From: an uncultured Bacteroidales bacterium
GTDB lineage: Bacteria > Bacteroidota > Bacteroidia > Bacteroidales > Muribaculaceae
Direction: 5' to 3'
Length of the DNA: 64,000 bases
NCBI GenBank assembly: GCA_902776835.1
Contig: CACYRK010000004.1
Location: forward strand, 1 to 64,000
Shown here: piece after piece, positions 1 to 7,756 of the stretch
How the letters are laid out: the number at the start of each line of letters is the position of its first letter
Position numbering within the stretch: position 1 is the first letter of the stretch
Notes under the pieces: model-generated
Told to the model about the DNA's origin: nothing
What the model saw: only the letters and a program-made list of their open reading frames with translations
The model's database searches: none
Made by a program: the position numbers and the translations under genes

Positions 1-3
1 GGG

Positions 4-1242
4 TTAGAGGAGTTGCTTGGCTACTTGCAGGGCGGTGAGCATGTCGACACCGTGCGAGTCGCCCAGCACCAGCGGATTGTGTCCGCACAGCAGGGCTCCG
101 ATGGCGTAGAGGTTGTCGACGGGGCTGCCGTCCTTGATGCCGTGGAAATTGCCGTCGACGGCCACGCCCATGCTCATGTAGGGCTGGTCGCCCATCATGC
201 CGTAGTCGCTCCACTGGTCGCGGTGCTCGGGCAAGGCGATGTCGAGGCCGGCAATTGGCTCGACGACGGTGTTGCTGTCGGCCACCAAGCCTCGCCCGAT
301 AAACGAGCCTGTGGCCAGCACATAGTTCTCGGCATAGAGCGGCACGTCGGGCCGCTTGGTGGCAATCATGTTCACCACGTGACTGCCGTCGAAGTTGGCT
401 GTGGTGACGGTGTCGCCGGCCAGATATGCCCCACCCAGCATTTGGTAGTAGAGCCGCATGGCGAATGCGATGCGTTGCCCCGGCACGCTTGGCGGCAACG
501 TTGCGAGTGAGAAGAGTTGCGCCTTGACCTGCTGCCGCAGTTGCTGCCGGGCATAGTCGTCCTCGAGTCCGATGACGGCGGGCAGCAGCAGCACGTCGTC
601 GAGTGTGGTGACGGCGTTGATGGCGTTGGCGAGTTGCGTGATTGCCGCCCGACTGGTGAGCGATCGAGCGATGGAACTGGCGCGCATCTCGGTGGAACTG
701 TTGCGTGCCGTGCGCAGTCGGTCGATGGCCACCTGCTTTACATCCACCTGTGTGCCAAGCCGTTGTAAACCGTCGACCACAAAGTCGAGCGGGTAGTCGA
801 CAAAGCCGCGAATGTCGATAATGGTGACATGTGGCCACGGCAACTGGCGAGGGTCGCTTGCAGTTGCCATCCCGTCGAGCGTCAGCCAGGCGGGTTTGAG
901 TACGCCCATGGGTGTGATGCGGAAGTGGTTGCGCGTGGCGTCGCCCACGGTGGCGATGCCTGCCGATGTCAGCAACTGCTTGGCCTGCCGTGCCAGCGGC
1001 TCAATGTTGTCGAGGCCGATACGGCGGTAGGGATGACTGTCGCCAAGGCGGTCCAGCGCGTCGAGCGGGTTAGTCACCATCTTGCCGTCCACGTTGCCGA
1101 GCAACTCCATCGATCCGCCACTCAGCGTGAGCGAACTGGGTGCGGCGTTCACGATGGCCACACGCTTGCCGTGACGTGCCAGAGCGATGCCGCAGGTGAG
1201 TCCGCTAAGGCCACCGCCCACTATCAGAGTGTGGTAACTCAT
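4..1242 (-). CDS. glpB: Anaerobic glycerol-3-phosphate dehydrogenase subunit B
   Basis: The 412-residue protein opens with an FAD/NAD-binding Rossmann motif (LIVGGGLSGLTCGIALARHG) right after the start. It ends with a flavoprotein-type segment (VDNLYAIGALLCGHNPLVLGDSHGVDMLTAL) typical of GlpB. In the family, GlpB is the flavin subunit of the GlpABC complex that oxidises glycerol-3-phosphate to dihydroxyacetone phosphate and passes electrons to menaquinone under anaerobic conditions. The frame stays open further upstream, but the start at 1242 is preferred: it overlaps the glpA stop in an ATGA arrangement (1239-1242), which indicates translational coupling, and places the Rossmann fold at the N-terminus. 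Length is close to the E. coli protein. glpC, the membrane Fe-S subunit, should follow to the left, outside the window. Confidence 0.93.
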   Translation of the reverse strand: MSYHTLIVGGGLSGLTCGIALARHGKRVAIVNAAPSSLTLSGGSMELLGNVDGKMVTNPLDALDRLGDSHPYRRIGLDNIEPLARQAKQLLTSAGIATVGDATRNHFRITPMGVLKPAWLTLDGMATASDPRQLPWPHVTIIDIRGFVDYPLDFVVDGLQRLGTQVDVKQVAIDRLRTARNSSTEMRASSIARSLTSRAAITQLANAINAVTTLDDVLLLPAVIGLEDDYARQQLRQQVKAQLFSLATLPPSVPGQRIAFAMRLYYQMLGGAYLAGDTVTTANFDGSHVVNMIATKRPDVPLYAENYVLATGSFIGRGLVADSNTVVEPIAGLDIALPEHRDQWSDYGMMGDQPYMSMGVAVDGNFHGIKDGSPVDNLYAIGALLCGHNPLVLGDSHGVDMLTALQVAKQLL

Positions 1243-2864
1243 GCGTCGCCCTCCTTTCTTGTTATTGCCATGTCGAGGCCGCAGAGGCCCTGATAGATAG
1301 TGGCTGTGAGTTGCGCCTCGCGCAGGGCGTTGCCCCACGCCACAGGCTTGATGCCCCGCCAGCGCTCATCGAGGAAGTGCGCCAGGTCGTCCTTTGCGGC
1401 CTGCACGTCGCCATTGAGGCGTCCCATCAGGCAGGCGGCTCGCGCGGCGCACATCTTGCCTTGACACACGCCCATCCCCAGACGCGTGCGGCGACGCAGG
1501 TTGCCCAGGGTGCGCACGTGGAAGTGCTGCACGGCATATTCTATTTCACCAATGCTTACGCCTTGGCATTCACATATTTGCACACGGTTGATGCCTGTGG
1601 TTAGGTCCATCTCGTCGGCGAGGTCGCCGTGACGGCTGCGTGCCGACTTGAGCGCGTGTGGCGATGCGAGCGTCAGCGGCGCCATCTCGCGGCGTGAGCC
1701 GGGCAAGGGCGTCGTGGCTGTTTCGCACGCGCGGTCGTTGCCGAGTTTTCGGCAAGCCATGTCGGTGGCCTGTTGCGCCATCAGGCGGTAAGTCATCAGT
1801 TTGCCACCGGTGATGGTGATGAGTCCTGCCATGCCGTCGCGCTCGTCGTGGTCAATGCAGACGATGCCTCGGCTGATGGATCGACCGCTGGGGTCGTCGT
1901 CGGCAGCCACCAGCGGCCGCACGCCGGCGAAGGCACGCAGAATGCGCGTGGTAGCCAGCGAAGGCACCAACTTGACGCTGCCGCTGAGCAAGGTGTCGAC
2001 CTCGTCGGCGCTCACTCGCATGTCGTCAATCTGGTCGATGGTGATGCGGTCGCTCGTGGTGCCTATCACGCTCACCGTGTCGTCGGGCACGAGGATATCG
2101 GCGTTGCTGGGCTTACGGCAGCGGTTAATCACCATCTTGTTGACGCGGCGTCCGAAGATGAGCATCGCCCCCTTTGCCGGGAACATGTTCAGCGTCACGC
2201 CGGCTCGCTGCAGCAGTTGTGCGCCCCAAATTCCGGCGGCGTTGATTGTGACTGTAGCGCGGAACTCGCGTTGCTCGCGGCTGCGGCGGTCGATGGCGCG
2301 CACTCCCACCACACGGTGTTGCTCCACGATCAAGTCGGTCACTTCGTGATAGTTGAGCGTGGTTGCTCCGTGGAGGTTAGCGTCGAGCAAGTTGGCTGTT
2401 GTGAGGCGGAACGGGTCGATGGCGGCATCGGGCACTCGCACGGCCCCCGTGATGCCTGGGTTCAGCGCTGGCTCAAGTTGCAAGGCGTCGGCAGGGTCGA
2501 GCACGTCGGCACGGATTCCCGCGGCGTTGCAGGCGTCGACGAAGGTTGCCTGGTATCCTGGGTCGTCCTCAGGCAGAGTGACGAAGAGGCCGTCGGTCTG
2601 CTCGATGCAGTGGCTGGCGATGTGTCGCAAAATCATGTTCTCGGCGATGCACTCGCGCGCGCTCTCGCCGTCGGTAACGGCATATCGCGCTCCGCTGTGC
2701 ATCAGTCCGTGGTTACGTCCCGACGCACCGCTGCAATAGTCGCCGCGCTCGATCAGCAGCACACTCAAGCCACGCAACGCGCAGTCGCGCGCCACGCCAG
2801 CGCCGGTAACGCCGCCGCCCACGATTATCACGTCGAAGTGTCGCTTGTCGATGTTGTCGCTCAT
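1239..2864 (-). CDS. glpA: Anaerobic glycerol-3-phosphate dehydrogenase subunit A
   Basis: The 541-residue protein is the catalytic flavoprotein of the GlpABC complex. The N-terminal FAD motif (FDVIIVGGGVTGAGVARDCALRG), the GRNHGLMHSGARYAVTD segment and the FPAKG and NRCRKPS motifs follow E. coli GlpA closely. The C-terminal third has the BFD-like [2Fe-2S] cysteines (CECQG and then GMGVCQGKMCAARA). The frame stays open upstream to 2930, but a TAnnTTTG promoter element at 2928-2935 puts transcription start at about 2923, so a start at 2930 is not possible. The ATG at 2864 leaves nine residues before the FAD strand, as in E. coli. An ATG at 2897 is the alternative. It is coupled to glpB by a 4-nt overlap. 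Confidence 0.93.
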   Translation of the reverse strand: MSDNIDKRHFDVIIVGGGVTGAGVARDCALRGLSVLLIERGDYCSGASGRNHGLMHSGARYAVTDGESARECIAENMILRHIASHCIEQTDGLFVTLPEDDPGYQATFVDACNAAGIRADVLDPADALQLEPALNPGITGAVRVPDAAIDPFRLTTANLLDANLHGATTLNYHEVTDLIVEQHRVVGVRAIDRRSREQREFRATVTINAAGIWGAQLLQRAGVTLNMFPAKGAMLIFGRRVNKMVINRCRKPSNADILVPDDTVSVIGTTSDRITIDQIDDMRVSADEVDTLLSGSVKLVPSLATTRILRAFAGVRPLVAADDDPSGRSISRGIVCIDHDERDGMAGLITITGGKLMTYRLMAQQATDMACRKLGNDRACETATTPLPGSRREMAPLTLASPHALKSARSRHGDLADEMDLTTGINRVQICECQGVSIGEIEYAVQHFHVRTLGNLRRRTRLGMGVCQGKMCAARAACLMGRLNGDVQAAKDDLAHFLDERWRGIKPVAWGNALREAQLTATIYQGLCGLDMAITRKEGDA

Positions 2865-2927
2865 CGCCACGTGTTTTTCATTATCCAGAGCCTGCATTGA
2901 ATTCTCAACTGCTTCAATTCTCGACTG

Positions 2928-2958
2928 CAAAATTACAAACTCCTAACGTTTCTATCAA
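2928..2958 (-). promoter_or_regulatory. Promoter of glpAB
   Basis: Read on the minus strand, TAATTTTG (2928-2935) matches the Bacteroidetes -7 consensus TAnnTTTG, with a TTG about 20 nt upstream as a -33 element. Expected transcription start is near 2923. The rest of the 2960-3189 gap is AT-rich with no RNA or gene that I recognise. Confidence 0.55.
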
Positions 2959-3189
2959 CACCTCAAGGCCAAAAAAAACGCAAACTCAACATAAATGCCA
3001 TCAACTCACCTCGTCTTTTGATGGCAGGAGCAAATTTTGTATTGTAATTTGTATTAAAAATAGGGAGAGGGTAATGTTGGAATTATGAATAAAAGTTAAT
3101 GTCTTTGCGCATGATAATAATTGCCTCATTGGTGGCAACAAAAGCCGCCTGTGCATCTTTGAATTTGTAACAACATCAACATAACTATT

Positions 3190-3399
3190 ATGAAGAAATT
3201 TATTACGCTACTTTTATTATTATCCGTCGTTGTGACGGTGCAGGCTCAGAGCGCGATGGTGCTGAAGATGAAAGACGGCACGCGAAACGTCGTGCTGGGC
3301 AAGGCTCCCGCCACCGACGCCGCCAATGTCGACGGCCAGGGCGGTGTCGACGGCAGCGACATCAACATGCTGATCAACATCTTGCTCGGGAAAAATTAA
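3190..3399 (+). CDS. Tiny secreted protein with a single dockerin-like repeat
   Basis: This 69-residue protein has a clear signal peptide (about residues 1-20, ending VQAQS), a short stretch MVLKMKDGTRN of the kind found after signal peptides in Bacteroidales exported proteins, and then one calcium-binding dockerin-type half (NVDGQGGVDGSDINMLINILLG). It ends with the same LIN-I-LG-N pattern as the dockerin of the C10 peptidase at 7757-9811. A normal type I dockerin has two such repeats. It could be a real minimal exported protein or the remnant of a larger gene whose middle was deleted in frame. A stem-loop terminator follows at 3430-3452. Function unknown. Confidence 0.65.
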   Translation: MKKFITLLLLLSVVVTVQAQSAMVLKMKDGTRNVVLGKAPATDAANVDGQGGVDGSDINMLINILLGKN

Positions 3400-3429
3400 G
3401 GTTCAGTTTTGAACGCACAATTCCAAAAG

Positions 3430-3452
3430 GAGGGCTTCGGCTCTCTTTTTTT
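3430..3452 (+). terminator. Intrinsic terminator after the mini-dockerin gene
   Basis: GAGGGC, a TTCG tetraloop and GCTCTC form a 6-bp stem (one G-T pair) followed directly by seven Ts. Confidence 0.75.
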
Positions 3453-3469
3453 GTGAGCAAAGCCTTGCA

Positions 3470-3547
3470 TCGAATACTCGATTATTCGAATGCTCGAACA
3501 CTCGACAATGCTGAACATGGAGAACTTGGTGAACTTGGTGAACTTGG
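3470..3547. repeat. TCGA-rich short repeats and GAACTTGGT triplet repeat
   Basis: From 3470 to 3507 TCGA recurs about every 7-9 bases (CGAATACTCGATTATTCGAA and similar). It is followed at 3521-3547 by three head-to-tail copies of GAACTTGGTG. Similar TCGA strings lie at 38539-38595 and 43701-43740, always between genes. Confidence 0.6.
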
Positions 3548-3601
3548 GGGTAAAAAATTACTAAATTGGGCGAAATTGTTGTGGTTTTTGCGAAAAGTGA
3601 G

Positions 3602-3609
3602 TAAATTTG
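3602..3609 (+). promoter_or_regulatory. Promoter -7 element for rlmN
   Basis: TAAATTTG matches TAnnTTTG, with GTTG about 20 nt upstream. It predicts a leader of roughly 68 nt before the ATG at 3681. Confidence 0.5.
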
Positions 3610-3680
3610 CAGTTTACAATGCCGGCAAGCGCTGTTGTGCTGGCGACATGAAATGTTGAAATCAAAATACGACAAATACT

Positions 3681-4853
3681 ATGGAACTGAAACGCAATCA
3701 AAGACGCCCGTTGGCGGGAATGACATTGGCCGAGTTGCAAAATGTGGTGGCAGGGCTCGAGATGCCCAAGTTTGTCGCCAAGCAGATTGCGCAATGGCTT
3801 TATGTGAAACGAGTTACGACCTTCGAGGAGATGACCAATATCTCGAAGGCAAACCGCGACCGACTGGCCGCAGAATATAAGGTAGGCCTGTCGAAGCCCA
3901 CCAAACGCACGGTGAGCCAGGACGGCACGGCGAAGTATCTGTTTGACGTTGGCGACGGCAAGAGCATCGAGGCCGTGTACATCCCCGACGAGGACCGTCA
4001 CACGCTGTGCATCTCGTCGCAGAAGGGCTGCCGCATGAATTGCTACTTCTGCATGACTGGCCGGCAGGGCTTCCACGGCAACCTGACGTCGAACCAAATC
4101 ATCAACCAGGTGCTCAGTGTGCCTGAGGCAGCATTGCTCACCAACGTGGTGTTTATGGGCATGGGAGAGCCGCTTGACAACCTCGACGAGGTGCTGAAGG
4201 TCATCGAAATCCTTACCGAGCCTTGGGGTATGGCATGGAGTCCGAAGCGCGTGACGGTGAGCACCGTGGGCAAGAAGCCCGAACTGAAGGTGCTGGCCGA
4301 GAAAACCAGCGTTCACATCGCCGTGAGCGTCCACAACGCCGTTCACGACGAGCGCGAATCGCTCATGCCTCTCGAGAAGATTTACCCCATCAAGGACGTG
4401 ATGCAGATGCTCGGGCAATACGACTTTGCTCACCAGCGCCGCCTCTCGGTGGAGTACATCATGTGGCAATGGTTTAACGACGACATCAAGCATGCCGAGG
4501 CGTTGCGCGAGATTCTGCCCGACGAGCACGTGCGGGTGAACCTGATTCGCTACCACATGATTCCCGACGTGGCCAAGTTGCGCACCAGCAGCGACGACCG
4601 CATGACGGCGTTCCGCGACTACCTGAACGGGCGTGGCGTGATGTGCACCATACGCCGCAGCCGTGGCGAGGACATCGCAGCCGCCTGCGGCATGCTGGCC
4701 GGCAAGGTGAACAATGCCGCCGAGAAGGCCGAGAAGCCCGAAAAGGCTACAAAGCCCGCCAAGGCCGAGAAACCTGCCAAGGCCGAGAAGCCCGCAAAGA
4801 CTACGAAGGCCGAGAAGCCTGTCAAGGCCACGCGAGCCAGCAAGAAGAGATAA
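3681..4853 (+). CDS. rlmN: 23S rRNA (adenine-2503-C2)/tRNA methyltransferase RlmN
   Basis: A radical SAM methyltransferase that adds C2-methyl to A2503 of 23S rRNA and, in the E. coli family member, A37 of some tRNAs. The radical SAM cluster ligands are C117, C121 and C124 (CxxxCxxC). The two cysteines used in the methylation mechanism align at C110 (HTLCISSQ) and C336 (DIAAACGML). Residues 1-342 make a complete enzyme. Residues from about 347 to 390 form an added tail of K/A/P/E repeats (KAEKPAK units) ending RASKKR, not part of the family core. The ATG at 3681 follows a promoter and gives the usual N-terminus. The secreted endonuclease gene begins 30 nt downstream with no terminator between. 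Confidence 0.95.
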   Translation: MELKRNQRRPLAGMTLAELQNVVAGLEMPKFVAKQIAQWLYVKRVTTFEEMTNISKANRDRLAAEYKVGLSKPTKRTVSQDGTAKYLFDVGDGKSIEAVYIPDEDRHTLCISSQKGCRMNCYFCMTGRQGFHGNLTSNQIINQVLSVPEAALLTNVVFMGMGEPLDNLDEVLKVIEILTEPWGMAWSPKRVTVSTVGKKPELKVLAEKTSVHIAVSVHNAVHDERESLMPLEKIYPIKDVMQMLGQYDFAHQRRLSVEYIMWQWFNDDIKHAEALREILPDEHVRVNLIRYHMIPDVAKLRTSSDDRMTAFRDYLNGRGVMCTIRRSRGEDIAAACGMLAGKVNNAAEKAEKPEKATKPAKAEKPAKAEKPAKTTKAEKPVKATRASKKR

Positions 4854-4883
4854 CACACATTTTCATAATAAAACTCCACACTT

Positions 4884-7358
4884 ATGAAAGCACGCTACAT
4901 ACTTTCGATATTAGCCGTGATGTGCGTCGCGCAATTTGGCACGGCACAAGAGACAACCGGCTACTACAGCGCTGCCGAGCACAAGCACGGCCAAGCGCTA
5001 CTGCAAGCGCTTGAGAACATTGTGGGCCCACACACCCGAGTCAAGTACGACGACCTGTGGGACGCCTACAAGACGACCGACTCCAATTCCGACAAGTATA
5101 TCATCGACATCTACTCGGACTACCCCTACTTCAGCGTGTTCAACCGCAAGCCGTGCAGCAGCAGTTCGATAATTGGCGAATGCCTGAACCGCGAGCACTC
5201 CATGCCCAAGAGTTGGTGGGGCAGCACCGTAAACGACCAGTACAGCGACATCTACCACCTCTACCCCACCGACAGCCGCATCAACAACCAGCGCAGCAAC
5301 TACCCCTACGGCGAGTGCTCTGGCGGCACGCGCATCGTCACCACGCTCGACGGTGTGCAGTATCACGGCAAGGGCAAGTTGGGCACGTGCACCTACCCGG
5401 GCTATACGGGCAAGGTGTTTGAGCCCGACGATGAGTACAAGGGCGACCTGGCGCGCACCTATTTCTATATGGCGGCGGCCTACAACAGCCTTATCGGCAA
5501 CTGGTCGAGCCCCAACCTGCTGAGCGACGGCGCGCGCTATCCCATCTACACACCCTGGACCGTGGAGATGCTGCTGAAGTGGCACCGCATGGACCCGGTG
5601 AGCGAGAAGGAAATCAACCGTAACAACGCCGCCAATGAACTGCAGGAAAACCGCAACCCCTTTATCGACCACCCCGAACTGGCCGAGCACATCTGGGGCA
5701 ACAAGATGAGCGAAGACTGGACATTGGGCGGGCAGCAGGAACTCAACCCCATGCTCGTGACGCCGCAAAACGGCGATGTGTACGACATGGGCTACACCCG
5801 CGCCAATGTGCCGCTTACCATGCCCGTGACAATCAAGGGTGTGGACCTGAGCAAGGACGTGACCGTGTCGATTACCGGTGCGGGATTCACCATGAACAAT
5901 GGCGTGGGCATGCTCACGCTGAGCGCATCGGCAGTCAATGCCGGCACCACGATCAACGTGACCTATAACCGCGACCGCACCACGTCGGCCAAGGGCATCG
6001 TGCGCGTTACCAGCACAGAGTTCGAACTGGTGAAGTTTAACATGCTTGCGGTTAGCATCGCGGGCATCCCGGCCCAGCAGGCGACCGACGTGACCGAGAG
6101 CAGTTTTGTGGCTCATTGGACCAACATCGAGCAGAGCACCGGCAACTTCTACTTCTGGCTCTACGACAACGCGAGCGGCGGCCTGATGCCCGGATATCCT
6201 GTTGCGGTGAGCGCCGCTGCCGAGCAGTATCTGGTCACCGGCTTGGATCCCAACACCACCTATCGCTACCGCCTGACCAGCGTGAATAACGAAAACGACA
6301 ACTTTGCCAGCAACGACGTGCTGGTGACCACTGCCGACGTGGTTCACATCCTGGCGTTCGACGTTCCCGCTTCGGGCCTCGTGGTTGCCGGCCCGGCAAG
6401 CAAGCCCATTGGCCCGTCGCAGCCCATCGAGGTGAGCCTGTACACCGAGAACATCGACGAGGAGGTGACCGTAGCCGTCGAGGAGAACACCAATTTCGAA
6501 CTCAGCCGCGACCGCCATACGTGGGGCACATCGATCACGCTCGAGCCCGAAGGCGAGTCGTTCTTCATCCGCCTGTGCGAGGCCACCTACGGTCGATACA
6601 GCACCGAACTCTCGGCCAGCACCGCGCACTACGAGGGCGACCTGGTGGACGTGAGCGGTGTGATTTGCACTCCGAAATACTACTATGAGCACTTCGCCGA
6701 GGCCATCGTGGTTGGCCAGGCAGGCGACGCCGCGGTACTCGACGGCAACGACGAGATGCAATGGCGCCTGTACGACGGCGAGTTGGGTAGCACGCTCAAC
6801 GACCGCTACAACGGCACACAGTCGCTGCGCCTGGGCAGCAAGCCGAACTCGTCGCTGGAGATGATTACCGACAAGGCCGACGGCGCCGGACAACTGTCGT
6901 TTGCCGCCGCCAGTTACGGCAGCGACCCGAAGGCCAACCTGGCGGTGTACTACAGCGTCACCGGCGGCGACATCTGGGTGCCCCTGGGCCAAATCACCGT
7001 CAAGCGCGGCCTGCTGCGCACCTACGTCTTCAACATCAATGTGCCGGGCCGCGTTCGCGTCAAGATTGAGCAACTCAGCGGCGAGCGCGTCAACATCGAC
7101 GACATCATGATTACCGACTTCGACGCCGAGCCCACGCTCATCGTCGACGCCTACGGCGACAACCGCAACTGGGACGCTGTGGCGACCACCGGCGGCATCA
7201 TGCTTCAGGCCACTCATCGCACCACGCTCGACATCTACGACATGGACGCACGCCAGGTGGCTCACGCCCGCGTCGACGGCCACCACATGGTGGAACTGCC
7301 GGCCGGCGTATATGTGGTGGTGAACGGCAAGCAATCGAAGAAGATAATCGTCAAGTAA
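4884..7358 (+). CDS. Secreted endonuclease I family protein with T9SS sorting domain
   Basis: The 824-residue protein has a signal peptide (residues 1-21, FGTAQ) and an endonuclease I domain at about 25-265. This domain carries the family signature REHSMPKSWWG (103-113), YHLYPTD (124-130) and NNQRSNYPYGEC (134-145), the last two forming the metal and substrate site of this nonspecific nuclease fold. Beta-sandwich regions follow, including a fibronectin III-like part near 395-485 (AHWTNIEQSTGNFYFWLYD to TTYRYRLTSVNN), and a jelly-roll-like domain at 600-745. The end, from DIYDMDARQVAHARVDG to GVYVVVNGKQSKKIIVK, is a type A T9SS C-terminal domain, so the protein is probably secreted by the Por system encoded at 11.3-18.5 kb and anchored at the cell surface. 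A role in extracellular DNA or RNA breakdown is likely. Confidence 0.88.
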   Translation: MKARYILSILAVMCVAQFGTAQETTGYYSAAEHKHGQALLQALENIVGPHTRVKYDDLWDAYKTTDSNSDKYIIDIYSDYPYFSVFNRKPCSSSSIIGECLNREHSMPKSWWGSTVNDQYSDIYHLYPTDSRINNQRSNYPYGECSGGTRIVTTLDGVQYHGKGKLGTCTYPGYTGKVFEPDDEYKGDLARTYFYMAAAYNSLIGNWSSPNLLSDGARYPIYTPWTVEMLLKWHRMDPVSEKEINRNNAANELQENRNPFIDHPELAEHIWGNKMSEDWTLGGQQELNPMLVTPQNGDVYDMGYTRANVPLTMPVTIKGVDLSKDVTVSITGAGFTMNNGVGMLTLSASAVNAGTTINVTYNRDRTTSAKGIVRVTSTEFELVKFNMLAVSIAGIPAQQATDVTESSFVAHWTNIEQSTGNFYFWLYDNASGGLMPGYPVAVSAAAEQYLVTGLDPNTTYRYRLTSVNNENDNFASNDVLVTTADVVHILAFDVPASGLVVAGPASKPIGPSQPIEVSLYTENIDEEVTVAVEENTNFELSRDRHTWGTSITLEPEGESFFIRLCEATYGRYSTELSASTAHYEGDLVDVSGVICTPKYYYEHFAEAIVVGQAGDAAVLDGNDEMQWRLYDGELGSTLNDRYNGTQSLRLGSKPNSSLEMITDKADGAGQLSFAAASYGSDPKANLAVYYSVTGGDIWVPLGQITVKRGLLRTYVFNINVPGRVRVKIEQLSGERVNIDDIMITDFDAEPTLIVDAYGDNRNWDAVATTGGIMLQATHRTTLDIYDMDARQVAHARVDGHHMVELPAGVYVVVNGKQSKKIIVK

Positions 7359-7402
7359 CACAATTTTTCACCCCTTGTTGCTGAAAAAATGATGCGTCAG
7401 GG

Positions 7403-7432
7403 TTGATTATAGAAAAATTATGCCTATCTTTG
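7403..7432 (+). promoter_or_regulatory. Promoter of a candidate structured RNA
   Basis: TTG at 7403-7405, 19 nt, then TATCTTTG at 7425-7432: a full Bacteroidetes promoter. No reading frame starts near the expected start site at about 7436. A separate promoter exists for the next gene. Confidence 0.7.
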
Positions 7433-7435
7433 CGC

Positions 7436-7610
7436 CACATTTCTCGTCGGCACCCTCTTGAGGGCGCTTGGCGAGGGGTGAGCAACCCCCGGGTTCGGGA
7501 AAAATAATATGTTAAGACCGCTATCTCGAACCCATCACAGGAGCGACCCGGCATCAGCCCAGGCCGCTCCTTTCGTATCAGCACACCGCAGTGCCGCCGA
7601 CGGAAACCAC
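7436..7610 (+). ncRNA. Candidate structured non-coding RNA
   Basis: About 170 nt between its own promoter (7403-7432) and the promoter of the next gene (7679-7709), with no plausible reading frame. It folds well by eye. CGTCGG (7445-7450) pairs with CCGACG (7597-7602), and CAC with GTG, to close the molecule. CCCTC-TT-GAGGG, GGGG-TGAGCAA-CCCC, a 10-bp helix GGGTTCGGGA/TCTCGAACCC (7491-7500 with 7524-7533) and GGAGCG/CGCTCC (7540-7569 region) lie inside. A closed rod of this size with internal helices resembles 6S RNA in architecture, but I could not confirm identity with 6S or any other family. Other options are a different sRNA or a long leader of the peptidase gene. Confidence 0.5.
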
Positions 7611-7678
7611 ACGGCCGAGCGAAGCGCGGAGAACATCAGAATTCGCACCTATAGATTAATATTTTTTTCGCTGATTGT

Positions 7679-7709
7679 TTTGCTGAGTGTGAGTTTGTTG
7701 ATAACTTTG
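7679..7709 (+). promoter_or_regulatory. Promoter of the C10 peptidase gene
   Basis: TTTG at 7679-7682, 19 nt, TAACTTTG at 7702-7709. Predicted start near 7713 gives a leader of about 44 nt before the ATG at 7757. Confidence 0.7.
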
Positions 7710-7756
7710 CAGTCGGAAAAAAATCAGTACAAAAGAAACACCGAAACACAGTCGAT

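Noticed and set aside
1773..2900. 375-residue plus-strand open frame opposite glpA
   Set aside because: Antisense shadow; the glpA frame aligns along its whole length with a known enzyme.
4998..7361. 787-residue minus-strand open frame opposite the endonuclease gene
   Set aside because: It is the antisense shadow of a GC-rich gene: the translation is rich in H, V, A, G and D with no domain, and the plus-strand frame has clear nuclease motifs and a signal peptide.
7436..7610. tRNA, tmRNA or SRP RNA
   Set aside because: No cloverleaf, no CCA end, no tag-peptide frame and no GGAAGGAAGC-type SRP tetraloop region could be found, so the element was left as an unassigned structured RNA.
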